From Alphaproteobacteria bacterium UBA1002 (GTDB lineage: Bacteria > Pseudomonadota > Alphaproteobacteria > Rickettsiales > UBA998), in the NCBI GenBank assembly GCA_002291845.1, contig DBAU01000034.1, forward strand, positions 1 to 64,000: 64,000 nucleotides of DNA, written 5' to 3'. The position numbers and the translations under genes are program-made. Of the stretch, positions 8,341 to 16,989 are shown piece after piece (position 1 is the first letter of the stretch; every line of letters begins with the position of its first letter). The notes under the pieces are model-generated. The model was not told where the DNA came from. It saw nothing but the letters and a program-made list of their open reading frames with translations, and did no database searches.

Positions 8341-11300
8341 CGCCTACCCGCAGCATGTCTGACGGTGTCTTGCCAAAGATTTCCGGGTCATACATTTCCT
8401 CGGCTTTGGCGGGTAACAGTCGGAATTCACCCTCTGCGATAGCCTGCGCACTGTAGGAGAGATGATAATTGCCGGCTGTCAGGTAATCAGCGTAGAACCG
8501 TGCCGAATCATGGCGCAGCTCCTTATGGTAGAAGCTCCAGCGTGAGGCCCCATAGGGGCTCCAGTCGGAATGACGGGAATACCATGAGTCCTCAGCATAC
8601 GCGTACTCAGCCTCGTCGGCGTCAATCTCAGAGCTGGTTGCCAGATCGCGGTTGACGGGCTCAAGCCCCCCAGGAACCGGATCTTCCACCACGACAAAGC
8701 TACGCGCGGTGGGGAGCGATAAATACAGATCCACCCGTACCAGTTCTCCGCGTTTCACCTTAGAAGATCCAGAGAGTAACACCCATTTCCCATTACGTTT
8801 CACCGAATACTCACGGTGTAATTCCATGCCCGCATTCACCGGCTGTTTTACTTCGTCTTTCGGTGCGTAAGAGATTCGTGTTGTATAGTAAAGGCGCCCT
8901 TCACCTTCACGGTTTACATGCAGGGTTGCGGCACGTCCCTTGTCGGCTTCGGTAATGGGATGATGCAAGGTAATGGGTGCATCACGCAGATCGTTGAACA
9001 CGGCCTGTCCCAGAGCCTCTTTATCTAGTGATGCCCGTACGTTCAGGGCTGGCGTTTGTGCTTCATAAACCCGGCTGTAGGTCAGCAACGCATTCATGCA
9101 GAAGAGGTTCTCTTGTGTATTTTCCCAATGTACGCGGCTGCCGCGTGTTTGGGTAATCATACGTACCAGACGCAATGGAATATCCCCGGCCACATGACGT
9201 CCCGCCGGCGTTTCGCTGTACAACGTCATGGCTTCCAGAATGGCGCAGTTCTCACGCAACGGGCTGGCAAGTAGGCGGCGATAGCCATCATCTACATGTT
9301 CGCTAAAGGTCAGCTTGCCGGCGCTTTCATTCGCATGGCTGAGAATATCATCCACGACAGGGCGTATCAGGGTCTCTTCGGCCTTCAGGCGTAAGGCGGC
9401 GAGCAGAAAATGCGTTTTACCAAACAAACTCATCTGTGGCACATGCGTGGCATAACGGTTGAGATCGTTCAGATCGACTTTTCCTTGCTCAGCAAGCGCA
9501 GAAAGTGCCACGGCGCGGACTGTCGAGGTCATGCTATTGGAATAATAGCCGGGTGCAGCATCCTGCTTCAGGAAGCGCTGCAGATAGGCATGTAAACTGC
9601 TTTCTAACGTTTCAGGAATGGCGCTTCCCATCTTTCGCAGCCAATTAAAGCCCAGCGCGGTATATGCGGAGAGGTAGGGATCGACATATTCATCCTGTCC
9701 GAGGAAATAGCTCATGCCTCCGCTGGGCGCCTGGAAGTTGGCTGCCTGCCCCAGTGCCTCAGCCGGTAATGTGCTGCTCCCCTTCCATTCCATATTCGAA
9801 GGCAGGTATGCGCGCAAACGGGTAAATTGCGCCGCGGCAATGGCCTTACTCAAGCGCTGCTCCCAGCAGAGATACGGGTAATCGCGTAAATATTCAAACG
9901 CCCCCGTGATGTTCCCGATAACACTTGGCGCCAGCACTAGGCTAACTTCGCCAATATCTGTGCGCATGTTCGATGGGAAGGTAATGGACTCTGTTACGGC
10001 ATCCTGCGTTGTTGTGCCATGGTTCGCCATTATTTCCAGTGTCTGCCATTTTTTCACGGGCACATGATGGGCCAAAGCATCGCGATCCAGATCATCCCCC
10101 GCCTCGATGCGGAAGGCGATGTCCCCGCGTTGTTCCTCGCGCGTAGGGGGAAGTTGTCCCACACGCAGCGGCAGCCAGACGGTCTGGCGTTTGAATGGCT
10201 CTAGCAATAGCGTGCTATTTAGTTTAGCGGCATCCTCCAGAGATCCCTCTGCCTGCATGGTCACGGTGATCTCGCGTGCCTTGTCGGTCCGGTTCATCAC
10301 GCTAAATCCTGCAGAGAACTGATCGCCCTCCATCACCTGATTGGGCATGACAGGACGGATTTCGGTGGGGCGGTTGACCGTGAAGCGTGTTTCCCCCAGC
10401 CCCATGCGATCCGTCGGTGTGACCGCCATGGCAAAGACGCGCCACCCCGTCAGATTATCTGGCACATCAAACGCAACATGCGCTTTGCCATGTTTATCCA
10501 CCGGCAGCGAGGGATTCCAATAGCTGATGAAGCGAAACTCGGAACGCATGGCGAGATCGCTCCCACCATCTCCCCCGGGATTGGCGCCCTTCTTCTCAAA
10601 TTTCTGGCGACCAATCAGCTGCGTAATCAGGTTGAAATTACGCAAATCGAGACCGCCCAAACGGTAAAAGCCCTTATAGGGATCAAAATAGCTGCGCCCT
10701 GCAGCGATCAGATCAAACACAGATTCATCGATCACCACGACAGCCAGCTCCACCGGCTCTTTTGGTGCCCCGTTGGGGAGCTTTGCATGCAAATCAAGAT
10801 GGACTTTATTGCCAGGACGGTACGTATCCTGATCGGAGGCAGCGGTCACTTCTATCCGTTTGTAGGGATCGAGCACGGTCATTGCGGCATAACCCAGACG
10901 GAAGGCAGGTTTGCCAAGATCAATTTCTCCAGGCTTGCCAACCGGCTTATCTCCTATGCGGGGGGCCATCACACTCACCGAGACATAAAAACCAGGAAGG
11001 TAGTCTGGTTTTACCGGAAACTCGATAATCGGGGTGCTGCCTTCCAACGTCTGGGTGAAATGATCTATTACCCCATAGCGTTCAATCGTCACCAGCGCCT
11101 GTGCGCCAGGGTAGGGATTTTTCACCATGATGCGCACGGTATCCGCTACGTTTAGTTCGGTGCGCTCCGGCATCAGCTCCAGCGCGTTCGTATTGCTATC
11201 ATCCCACAGCACAAAATCATTGCCGCTGGCCCACAGTGCCAGTTCACTTTGTTGCGCTCGGCCCTCTGTATCGGTAACCCGGGCAATCGCACGGTAGCTG

Positions 11301-14300
11301 CCTGCGCTATCAGGAGTGAAATGACATGCCTGAGGCTGATTGCTTTCTGTGAGCGTGCAGCTGGCAAAACGGTTCCATTGCGTTTCGTATTGGGTCAGGT
11401 AGGCATTGCCGGCACCTTTAACGCGCGCACCCTTACGCTCAAGCTTTTCAATGGTGACGTCTGCCGCCGTGTCGCCGACCGGACTGCCCTTAGCATCGAC
11501 CACCGCAACATGAACGGTTGCCTTCTCGCCTGTACGCAGGACCCATTCCGGGCTATGGAGTCCAACAAAGCGATTAACCCCCGCATAGAGTGCCGTCGCC
11601 CGGGCTGCAATATTTTTACCGCGATCATCCTGCACCGCGCTTTCAACCGTCATACGGCCATAAACAACATGCTTTGAACTTAGATCAAAGCGAGCGACAT
11701 GCTCCCCCTTATCATTCACTTCGGCCTGTGTCTGATAGATCTGTTCATGGCTGCGGTATGGGTCATTTCCTGCATCAAAGGTGAAGTCTTGTAGTGCAGG
11801 ATGGGGTGAGGTGAACGGGATGGCATCCAGCAAGGAGGTGACACGCAGGGCGGCATCACTGTAGGGGCCACCAGCATGCAGAGATGCCTGAGTAGTCACC
11901 TCCACCGATTGCCCGGGCTCGAATGCATCGCCATTTAACTCGGTGCTGACACGGAACGGCGCGGGCACAAAGTCAGATACCAGCACGCGCAGCGGGATGT
12001 CCCGATAACGCCGCGGCTTACCATCCGAACCCTTCTCAAAGCGGCCCAGTAGGCTAAATTCATACCATCCGACCGCCGCATCCTTTGGAAGGGTAAACTG
12101 ACCATGATAAGCGCCAAAGTTGGACAGCTTCATGTCATTTACGCGGTGAATTTTTTTACCTGTAGGGTCCTTGATATCCAGCCGGTATTTTCCCGGCGGT
12201 GGCGCTACAAACTGTTGACCATTATCCTGGCGCACATACAGTTTATAATCGACCGTATCCCCGGCACGATAAATACCCTGCGCCGTAGTGCCCCAGCTCC
12301 GCATGTGCCCATATTTTACCTGAGGATCGGTAGAGAGATATTCCGCTCCCGCGGCCCGGTAGGTGTTGATCTGGAAGTCATAAACGGCAGGTAGGAGAGC
12401 CTGATGATCCTCTTTCAGCACACGGAAGAAAAGCTGGGTATCCCCCGGTCCTGTCCAGCGACTGAACAAGAGATCAGGATCCAGCACATCACTGCCAGGC
12501 AGCACGGCAACGCCCTGCGCATCTGTAATCGCGTCGGCCAGTGATTGAAGGTCACCATGCAGCTCTGTGAATGTATCCATATAGGCGCTAACCCGTGCGC
12601 CTGACACAGGCTGCCCGGTAGCAAAGTCGGTTACCCACACGAGCGAACGAAAATGCCCCAGTTTCACATGAACATGGTAAGGTGTTATCTGGCCAAACAA
12701 CGTGGTTTGTCGGATGCCATTTCCTCCCCACGGATCAATCACCCCCGGAGTGGTGCTGAAGGTACCGTAAAACGTGCCCGATCCCCCATCCAGCATCTCA
12801 CGCGCCCCAAGGGGTACGGCAAATTGCACATCCGACACCTGTGGTAAGGCATGCTCAATGTGCCGATCCTTCTGCGCTCCCTTGGCGGTCAGCATGTGGT
12901 AATCCATGCGATAACGCTCGAGGTTCGTCACCCACAGCGGCACCTCGCTATCTGTCTGCTCCTCCAGCACGAAGGATCGGTACGGTAGTTCATAATTGGC
13001 GCGGCGATGATCTGTGCGGAAGGTCAAATCAATTGGTTCCATCAGAGGCCGACCAAATTCATCGGTGATTTCATGCGGCTTGTCATCAAACCATCCGATC
13101 AGCGATTGCCAGAAGCGTTCAAACCAATTCGCAGTCTCGCTTTGCAGACGGTAGGTTTTTGCGGCTTTGAGAAATGAGGGGAGTGATATGCTATAGGTAC
13201 GTCCTTTTTCGTACCCCTCACCAAGCATCGAGTAATCTGTTCGTCCGCCCCACGCATTTTCTTCCGCGTCCATATCTAAGGAGGGTGAGAATTCGATAAG
13301 GCCGGAGACCTGCGAATCCAATACGGGCGCGCTAAATAAAAGCGATTTCGGCATGAGCGGATCGCATGCCAGCGATTCATCAGGCGCTTCCGGTAAAAAG
13401 CGAATGACCAGACCGTTATTATTGCGGCACTCAACACCCATGAAACGGAAATCAGGGAAGGTATCCAACGTACGGATGTCACGAACGTCCAGGTTGGTTT
13501 CAGGGCCCCGTGCCGATACTAACCCCGGCTCCAGCCGTACCACATAGCGTGTATCGCCGTGTAGTGGCGCTTCAGGCTCCACCAGCCAGATGCGTCGTGC
13601 TTCTTGCCCATGTATTTCGCTTAGCTCTTCATCGGCTGGCCCAATCACAGGTTTATTCCACTTAGCAAGCCGTGCTTTCAGATTTTCAAAGAAAGGCGTG
13701 GACTCGTTTACTTGTGCATCTGGCGTGGCAAGTAAATTGACGCGTGCCGTATCAGGGCCTGCCTCAGGCACCAGAAACAGATGAGATTCAAGAGAAGATT
13801 TTGTCACCGGTTGATTTAATGTCACGCGCAGCAGCGGATGCTCAGGTCCTTTCCATGTACGCAGCGTGGAATAAACAACGGTGGGCCGTTCCGTGGTAAA
13901 GCGATGCGTTACCGCTGCGGCAATGGTTTCCCCATCTTCCGCCGTGATGCCAGGCGACACCACAATGCGATACGTGGTGGCGGGTTTCAATGCATCCGAC
14001 TCTGAAAGGAGGCATGCCAGCACACTGGTGTTCACCCAATACCAGTGACACGCCAGTGCTGGAGTTATCTCTATCGGAATCTGGCTTGCAGGGCGTCCGG
14101 CCTGCCCCAGAGGAACAACGGAGCGATTGAATTCAAAAACAATCTGCCGTCCGGACTCTCCAAATACTGCAACATCATCACCAGTGGGGACAATACGCTG
14201 AACGGTAAGCGACTTATCAACCTGGCCCTGCGCAGAATCATGCCCTGCAAAAGCGGGCATAGCTGTCGTAAGTAGGGCCCACAGAGTGATCCCACGTGCA

Positions 14301-14329
14301 AAAAAACGCGCTACGGCCGCCACTAACAT
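8330..14329 (-). CDS. Bacterial alpha-2-macroglobulin (YfhM type, thioester-containing)
   Basis: A periplasmic, envelope-attached protease trap of about 1,999 residues. It has repeated MG domains, bait-region-like sequence around the middle, and the thioester motif CWEQ near residue 1488 (bases 9857-9868), which traps attacking proteases covalently. The sequence around it (YPYLCWEQRLSKAI) is characteristic; most relatives have CLEQ. The start at 14329 is inferred because it gives a signal peptide (RFF-RGITLWALLTTAMPAFA, then GHD); the frame is open further upstream to 14815 but that part is antisense to the next gene. No lipobox cysteine is seen at the cleavage site. The pairing with pbpC is conserved in many Gram-negatives and suggests protection of sites where PBP1C repairs the wall. 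Confidence 0.93.
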   Translation of the reverse strand: MLVAAVARFFARGITLWALLTTAMPAFAGHDSAQGQVDKSLTVQRIVPTGDDVAVFGESGRQIVFEFNRSVVPLGQAGRPASQIPIEITPALACHWYWVNTSVLACLLSESDALKPATTYRIVVSPGITAEDGETIAAAVTHRFTTERPTVVYSTLRTWKGPEHPLLRVTLNQPVTKSSLESHLFLVPEAGPDTARVNLLATPDAQVNESTPFFENLKARLAKWNKPVIGPADEELSEIHGQEARRIWLVEPEAPLHGDTRYVVRLEPGLVSARGPETNLDVRDIRTLDTFPDFRFMGVECRNNNGLVIRFLPEAPDESLACDPLMPKSLLFSAPVLDSQVSGLIEFSPSLDMDAEENAWGGRTDYSMLGEGYEKGRTYSISLPSFLKAAKTYRLQSETANWFERFWQSLIGWFDDKPHEITDEFGRPLMEPIDLTFRTDHRRANYELPYRSFVLEEQTDSEVPLWVTNLERYRMDYHMLTAKGAQKDRHIEHALPQVSDVQFAVPLGAREMLDGGSGTFYGTFSTTPGVIDPWGGNGIRQTTLFGQITPYHVHVKLGHFRSLVWVTDFATGQPVSGARVSAYMDTFTELHGDLQSLADAITDAQGVAVLPGSDVLDPDLLFSRWTGPGDTQLFFRVLKEDHQALLPAVYDFQINTYRAAGAEYLSTDPQVKYGHMRSWGTTAQGIYRAGDTVDYKLYVRQDNGQQFVAPPPGKYRLDIKDPTGKKIHRVNDMKLSNFGAYHGQFTLPKDAAVGWYEFSLLGRFEKGSDGKPRRYRDIPLRVLVSDFVPAPFRVSTELNGDAFEPGQSVEVTTQASLHAGGPYSDAALRVTSLLDAIPFTSPHPALQDFTFDAGNDPYRSHEQIYQTQAEVNDKGEHVARFDLSSKHVVYGRMTVESAVQDDRGKNIAARATALYAGVNRFVGLHSPEWVLRTGEKATVHVAVVDAKGSPVGDTAADVTIEKLERKGARVKGAGNAYLTQYETQWNRFASCTLTESNQPQACHFTPDSAGSYRAIARVTDTEGRAQQSELALWASGNDFVLWDDSNTNALELMPERTELNVADTVRIMVKNPYPGAQALVTIERYGVIDHFTQTLEGSTPIIEFPVKPDYLPGFYVSVSVMAPRIGDKPVGKPGEIDLGKPAFRLGYAAMTVLDPYKRIEVTAASDQDTYRPGNKVHLDLHAKLPNGAPKEPVELAVVVIDESVFDLIAAGRSYFDPYKGFYRLGGLDLRNFNLITQLIGRQKFEKKGANPGGDGGSDLAMRSEFRFISYWNPSLPVDKHGKAHVAFDVPDNLTGWRVFAMAVTPTDRMGLGETRFTVNRPTEIRPVMPNQVMEGDQFSAGFSVMNRTDKAREITVTMQAEGSLEDAAKLNSTLLLEPFKRQTVWLPLRVGQLPPTREEQRGDIAFRIEAGDDLDRDALAHHVPVKKWQTLEIMANHGTTTQDAVTESITFPSNMRTDIGEVSLVLAPSVIGNITGAFEYLRDYPYLCWEQRLSKAIAAAQFTRLRAYLPSNMEWKGSSTLPAEALGQAANFQAPSGGMSYFLGQDEYVDPYLSAYTALGFNWLRKMGSAIPETLESSLHAYLQRFLKQDAAPGYYSNSMTSTVRAVALSALAEQGKVDLNDLNRYATHVPQMSLFGKTHFLLAALRLKAEETLIRPVVDDILSHANESAGKLTFSEHVDDGYRRLLASPLRENCAILEAMTLYSETPAGRHVAGDIPLRLVRMITQTRGSRVHWENTQENLFCMNALLTYSRVYEAQTPALNVRASLDKEALGQAVFNDLRDAPITLHHPITEADKGRAATLHVNREGEGRLYYTTRISYAPKDEVKQPVNAGMELHREYSVKRNGKWVLLSGSSKVKRGELVRVDLYLSLPTARSFVVVEDPVPGGLEPVNRDLATSSEIDADEAEYAYAEDSWYSRHSDWSPYGASRWSFYHKELRHDSARFYADYLTAGNYHLSYSAQAIAEGEFRLLPAKAEEMYDPEIFGKTPSDMLRVGGGK

Positions 14330-14469
14330 ACCCGGAGTATAGGTTAAGCGATCCAAAGGACGAGGAAGAAAAGATTGGCATGCTATTTTGATGCCTCGGT
14401 TTTTACAGCAGGTGTCCGTAATGCCACCGCCAGGATTGGAATATTGCGCCCAATTTGATGCATCTGCCA

Positions 14470-14498
14470 TTGACCCGTCGTTCAATAAGTTGTAATCA
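14470..14498 (+). promoter_or_regulatory. Possible housekeeping promoter for the HicB-like gene
   Basis: TTGACC at 14470-14475 is a good -35, but the -10 hexamer 17 bases later (around 14493) is only TAATCA. The 255-base gap between the divergent macroglobulin and HicB-like genes must hold both promoters; this is the best candidate seen on plus. Confidence 0.25.
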
Positions 14499-14584
14499 AC
14501 ACGCTCCAAAGTGCCGGGCTTTCCCTCGTTTTTCAGCGAAAAGAACGCATCCCGCCGCTGAACTATGCACGAAATGAGAGATTT

Positions 14585-15451
14585 ATGTCCCGCTACCCTG
14601 CGCTGATCCGCGTCAATGATGATGCGTCGTATGATGTTACCTTCCCTGATTTGCCAAGTGTGACCGCCGCTGGACCTTCGCTGGATGACGCATTGGACGC
14701 GGCCGCTGGCGCGCTGCAGGCACATCTGGATGCCAATGACCAAGCGCCGGAGCCTTTTGCCGCCGGAGAGCCGGATGCCACAGGCGCCATGCTTACCCTC
14801 ATTGAGGGAGCCCATCGTTCCGAAGCGCCGAAGCTGGCCGAGATCATGCTTATGCTTGATGCCCGTCTGCTAGCGCGCATTGACGAGTTCCGCGCAGCCC
14901 AAGGTTTTGCAACCCGTGAAATGTTTTTCACGCACATCGCCCAGAATGCGCTGCAGCGCCCCGTCCCTCGGGCAGATAGCGAGCGTCGCGAATTCAAGCC
15001 GCGCAGCGATCGTCCGCAGCGCGAAGATTTTGAAAAGCGTGAGCCCCGTGCCTCCACCCAATTTTTCCGTGATGGCGACAAGAAGCGCGGCGGCAGCTTC
15101 AAGCCGCGCCGTGATGATGAAGCACCGCGTAATCCACGCCGCAACCGCCCGGAATCTGAGGGCGGTTTCGAGGATCGCCCGAAGCGTGCCTACCGTTCGC
15201 GTGACGAAAGTGCATCGGAGCGTCCGCGTCGTGAGTTCAAGCCGCGTCGTAGCGAGGAGGGGGAGGATCGTCCCCGCCGTTCGTATGCGCCGCGCGGCGA
15301 TGACTCTGGCGAACGTCCGCGTAAATCCTTTGGTGAGCGCAAACCATTTGGTGACAAAAAACCTTATGGAAAAGCCAGTGGATTTGGTGGCAAAGGAGGG
15401 GGCTCCAAGGGTGGCGGGGGTTTCCGTAAGGGCCCACGCCGCGGAGAATAA
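14585..15451 (+). CDS. HicB-like protein with a long arginine/glycine-rich tail
   Basis: 288 residues in three parts. Residues 1-60 (YPALIRVNDDASYDV, FPDLPSV, LDDALDAAAGALQ) match the HicB-like fold of type II antitoxins. Residues about 85-125 (EIMLMLDARLLARIDEFR, then TREMFFTHIAQNAL) look like the ribbon-helix-helix segment seen at the end of full-length HicB proteins. Residues 128-288 are a disordered, strongly basic tail built of imperfect units such as RPRREFKPRR and RPRRSYAPR, ending in a glycine/lysine stretch. No hicA-like gene lies beside it, so it is probably not a simple antitoxin. The tail resembles RNA-binding tails of helicases and ribosome-associated proteins. The start ATG follows a weak GAGA site. 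Function not known; RNA or DNA binding is inferred. Confidence 0.75.
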   Translation: MSRYPALIRVNDDASYDVTFPDLPSVTAAGPSLDDALDAAAGALQAHLDANDQAPEPFAAGEPDATGAMLTLIEGAHRSEAPKLAEIMLMLDARLLARIDEFRAAQGFATREMFFTHIAQNALQRPVPRADSERREFKPRSDRPQREDFEKREPRASTQFFRDGDKKRGGSFKPRRDDEAPRNPRRNRPESEGGFEDRPKRAYRSRDESASERPRREFKPRRSEEGEDRPRRSYAPRGDDSGERPRKSFGERKPFGDKKPYGKASGFGGKGGGSKGGGGFRKGPRRGE

Positions 15452-15504
15452 ACCGCTTACCCTGCGTCGCATCGCAAGGAAATCGAAAGCCGTTGCATGA
15501 AATG

Positions 15505-15530
15505 CATGAATTGCTAGGTTGCAATTCATG
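15505..15530. repeat. Perfect 10-bp inverted repeat before the small lipoprotein gene
   Basis: Arms at 15505-15514 and 15521-15530 are exact complements around a six-base loop. There is no T run behind it, so it is more likely an operator or a leader hairpin than a terminator. It ends 22 bases before the ATG at 15553. Confidence 0.6.
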
Positions 15531-15552
15531 ATTAAACAGCAGGGAAAAAATC

Positions 15553-15819
15553 ATGAAAAAGTCAGTCTTTTGTGCCGCCGTTGTCCTGTTGTTGGTGACA
15601 GCCTGTGCATCATCCCAAAAGAGTGATACCCCAACGGTGCGCATCATTGCGGGTAACATCGGAGGCGTGGTGATTCAGTATCAGGGCCCACAGATTATGT
15701 TACGCGAAGCCGATATTTTGGCGCGCACACACTGTGAACGTTATGGCCGTCCGGCATTGCTACTCAACGAGCTGCCCGGCACGGAGGGCACCATCGCCTA
15801 CTACAACTGCCAGAACTAG
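15553..15819 (+). CDS. Small predicted lipoprotein, function unknown
   Basis: 88 residues. A lysine-containing N-terminus and hydrophobic core (VFCAAVVLLLVTAC) end in a lipobox with Cys18, so the mature protein should be lipid-anchored. The remaining roughly 70 residues contain two cysteines near the middle and end (HCERYG and YYNCQN) that could form a disulfide in the periplasm. AGGGA lies upstream at a usable distance. It has an inverted repeat in its leader and no obvious operon partner. I recognise the general look of short alphaproteobacterial lipoproteins but not a named family. Confidence 0.8.
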   Translation: MKKSVFCAAVVLLLVTACASSQKSDTPTVRIIAGNIGGVVIQYQGPQIMLREADILARTHCERYGRPALLLNELPGTEGTIAYYNCQN

Positions 15820-15873
15820 TACGTTTTTTCATACTCGGTCTTAACCCTAAGATATTAGGCCGTAGGCGGAAAG

Positions 15874-15896
15874 ATCCTCGCGTCAAGCGCGAGGAT
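15874..15896. repeat. Short palindromic repeat (hairpin) between convergent genes
   Basis: A 9-bp perfect stem (15874-15882 with 15888-15896) with loop TCAAG. The form, a CCTCG stem with TCAAG in the loop followed by GATGAC, is a common dispersed palindrome in alphaproteobacterial genomes. It may also help terminate the minus-strand MipA gene, although no strong T run follows. Confidence 0.55.
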
Positions 15897-15907
15897 GACT
15901 TAATCGA

Positions 15908-16852
15908 TTAAAAACGGTAGGAGATTCCGGCGCCGCCGATGATCTGGTATTCGCTGCCTTCCTGCGTCACGATGGGGCTGTCCGCCGCGTCGCCAATGAA
16001 GCGCGAAACGCCCATGATGGCGATGATGCCCCAGCGCTCATCGAAAGCATAATTGGCGCGTAGGCTGGCCCCGATATCGTTAAAGCCTGCATCGGCCTCA
16101 TAGACGGAAAGCCCGCTGCGCGCACTGTTATCGGCATCGATGCTGAAATAGGTCGCCATGTAATCGCCGCTGGCGTAGCTCGTGCTGAGGCCGCTGCCAA
16201 GGCGGAGCTTGCGGCTGATGGGAATGTCATAGCCAAGCGATAGGCCCCACAGGAACCCTTCATGGCTGCCGGTGACATCCTGCAGGAAGGTGGTGCGCAG
16301 CTCCCATCCATCGCCGGGCGTATAGACATTAGGCAGGCGGTAGCTGGCGAATAGCCCCGCTTCCAGCGCATCATCCACCGGGCGCAGCCGGGCCAGGGTT
16401 GCGTTGTCGATATCGTCGTCGCGGCCGAAACGGAAGCGCACCACCGGGCCGAGATTGACCGTCGGGCTGTCGATCAGGTTGGCGGAGGCCTCCAGCCCGC
16501 GCAACGCCGCGTAGTAATTGCCGTAATTGGCCTGCCCGGCGAGTAGCGGCACCACCTGATGATCCTCTGAGCCATCGAATTCCGGCACGGCAAAGGCCCC
16601 GACGGCGGCAAACCCACTCCATTCCTTGGCGGCACTACCCTCAGCGCGGATGCATTGGCCGGTCACGCTGATATCCTGGCAGCTCGGGCCACGCGAAGCG
16701 GCGGGCTGCCGCTCGCTCCGCTGCGCTTCGGGAGCCGGGCGCTGGGCGACGTGGTATTCCCGCACGGGCCGGGGCCGGAGGGTGCGTGTTTGTGCCGGGG
16801 CTTCCATGGCGCCTAGGCTGATGGCAAGAAAGAGGAAAAACAGGCGATTCAC
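15908..16852 (-). CDS. MipA/OmpV family outer-membrane protein
   Basis: 314 residues. A signal peptide (MNRLFFLFLAISLGAMEAPAQ) is followed by a proline/arginine-rich linker to about residue 75 with a cysteine pair (SCQDISVTGQC). The rest is a beta-barrel typical of MipA/OmpV: GFAAVGAFAVPEFDGSEDHQVVPLLAGQ, an alternating pattern of strands, and a C-terminal SYRF ending in an aromatic residue, the signal for barrel assembly. MipA scaffolds murein enzymes in E. coli; other members are porin-like. The start is GTG, chosen for the GGAGG eight bases upstream and the signal peptide. It is divergent from typA and stands alone. Confidence 0.88.
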   Translation of the reverse strand: MNRLFFLFLAISLGAMEAPAQTRTLRPRPVREYHVAQRPAPEAQRSERQPAASRGPSCQDISVTGQCIRAEGSAAKEWSGFAAVGAFAVPEFDGSEDHQVVPLLAGQANYGNYYAALRGLEASANLIDSPTVNLGPVVRFRFGRDDDIDNATLARLRPVDDALEAGLFASYRLPNVYTPGDGWELRTTFLQDVTGSHEGFLWGLSLGYDIPISRKLRLGSGLSTSYASGDYMATYFSIDADNSARSGLSVYEADAGFNDIGASLRANYAFDERWGIIAIMGVSRFIGDAADSPIVTQEGSEYQIIGGAGISYRF

Positions 16853-16926
16853 GGGGCCTCCATGGCAATGAACCTCGGCAAATATGACAATTCAGCGATG
16901 TTTTCAAGCCGGAGGGCCCGCTACGC

Positions 16927-16955
16927 TTGACGCGGCGCACAATTCCCTGTAGCAG
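16927..16955 (+). promoter_or_regulatory. Possible promoter of typA
   Basis: TTGACG at 16927-16932 followed after 17 bases by TAGCAG at 16950-16955. The -35 is good and the -10 poor. It would put transcription near 16962, a 28-base leader before typA. Confidence 0.3.
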
Positions 16956-16989
16956 GAGCGCCTAAAACCTTAAGAAAAGTGCGCCTCTC

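Noticed and set aside
14329..14815. A longer start for the alpha-2-macroglobulin gene
   Set aside because: The frame is open to 14815, but that part has no family similarity, overlaps the divergent HicB-like gene, and would place the signal peptide inside the protein.
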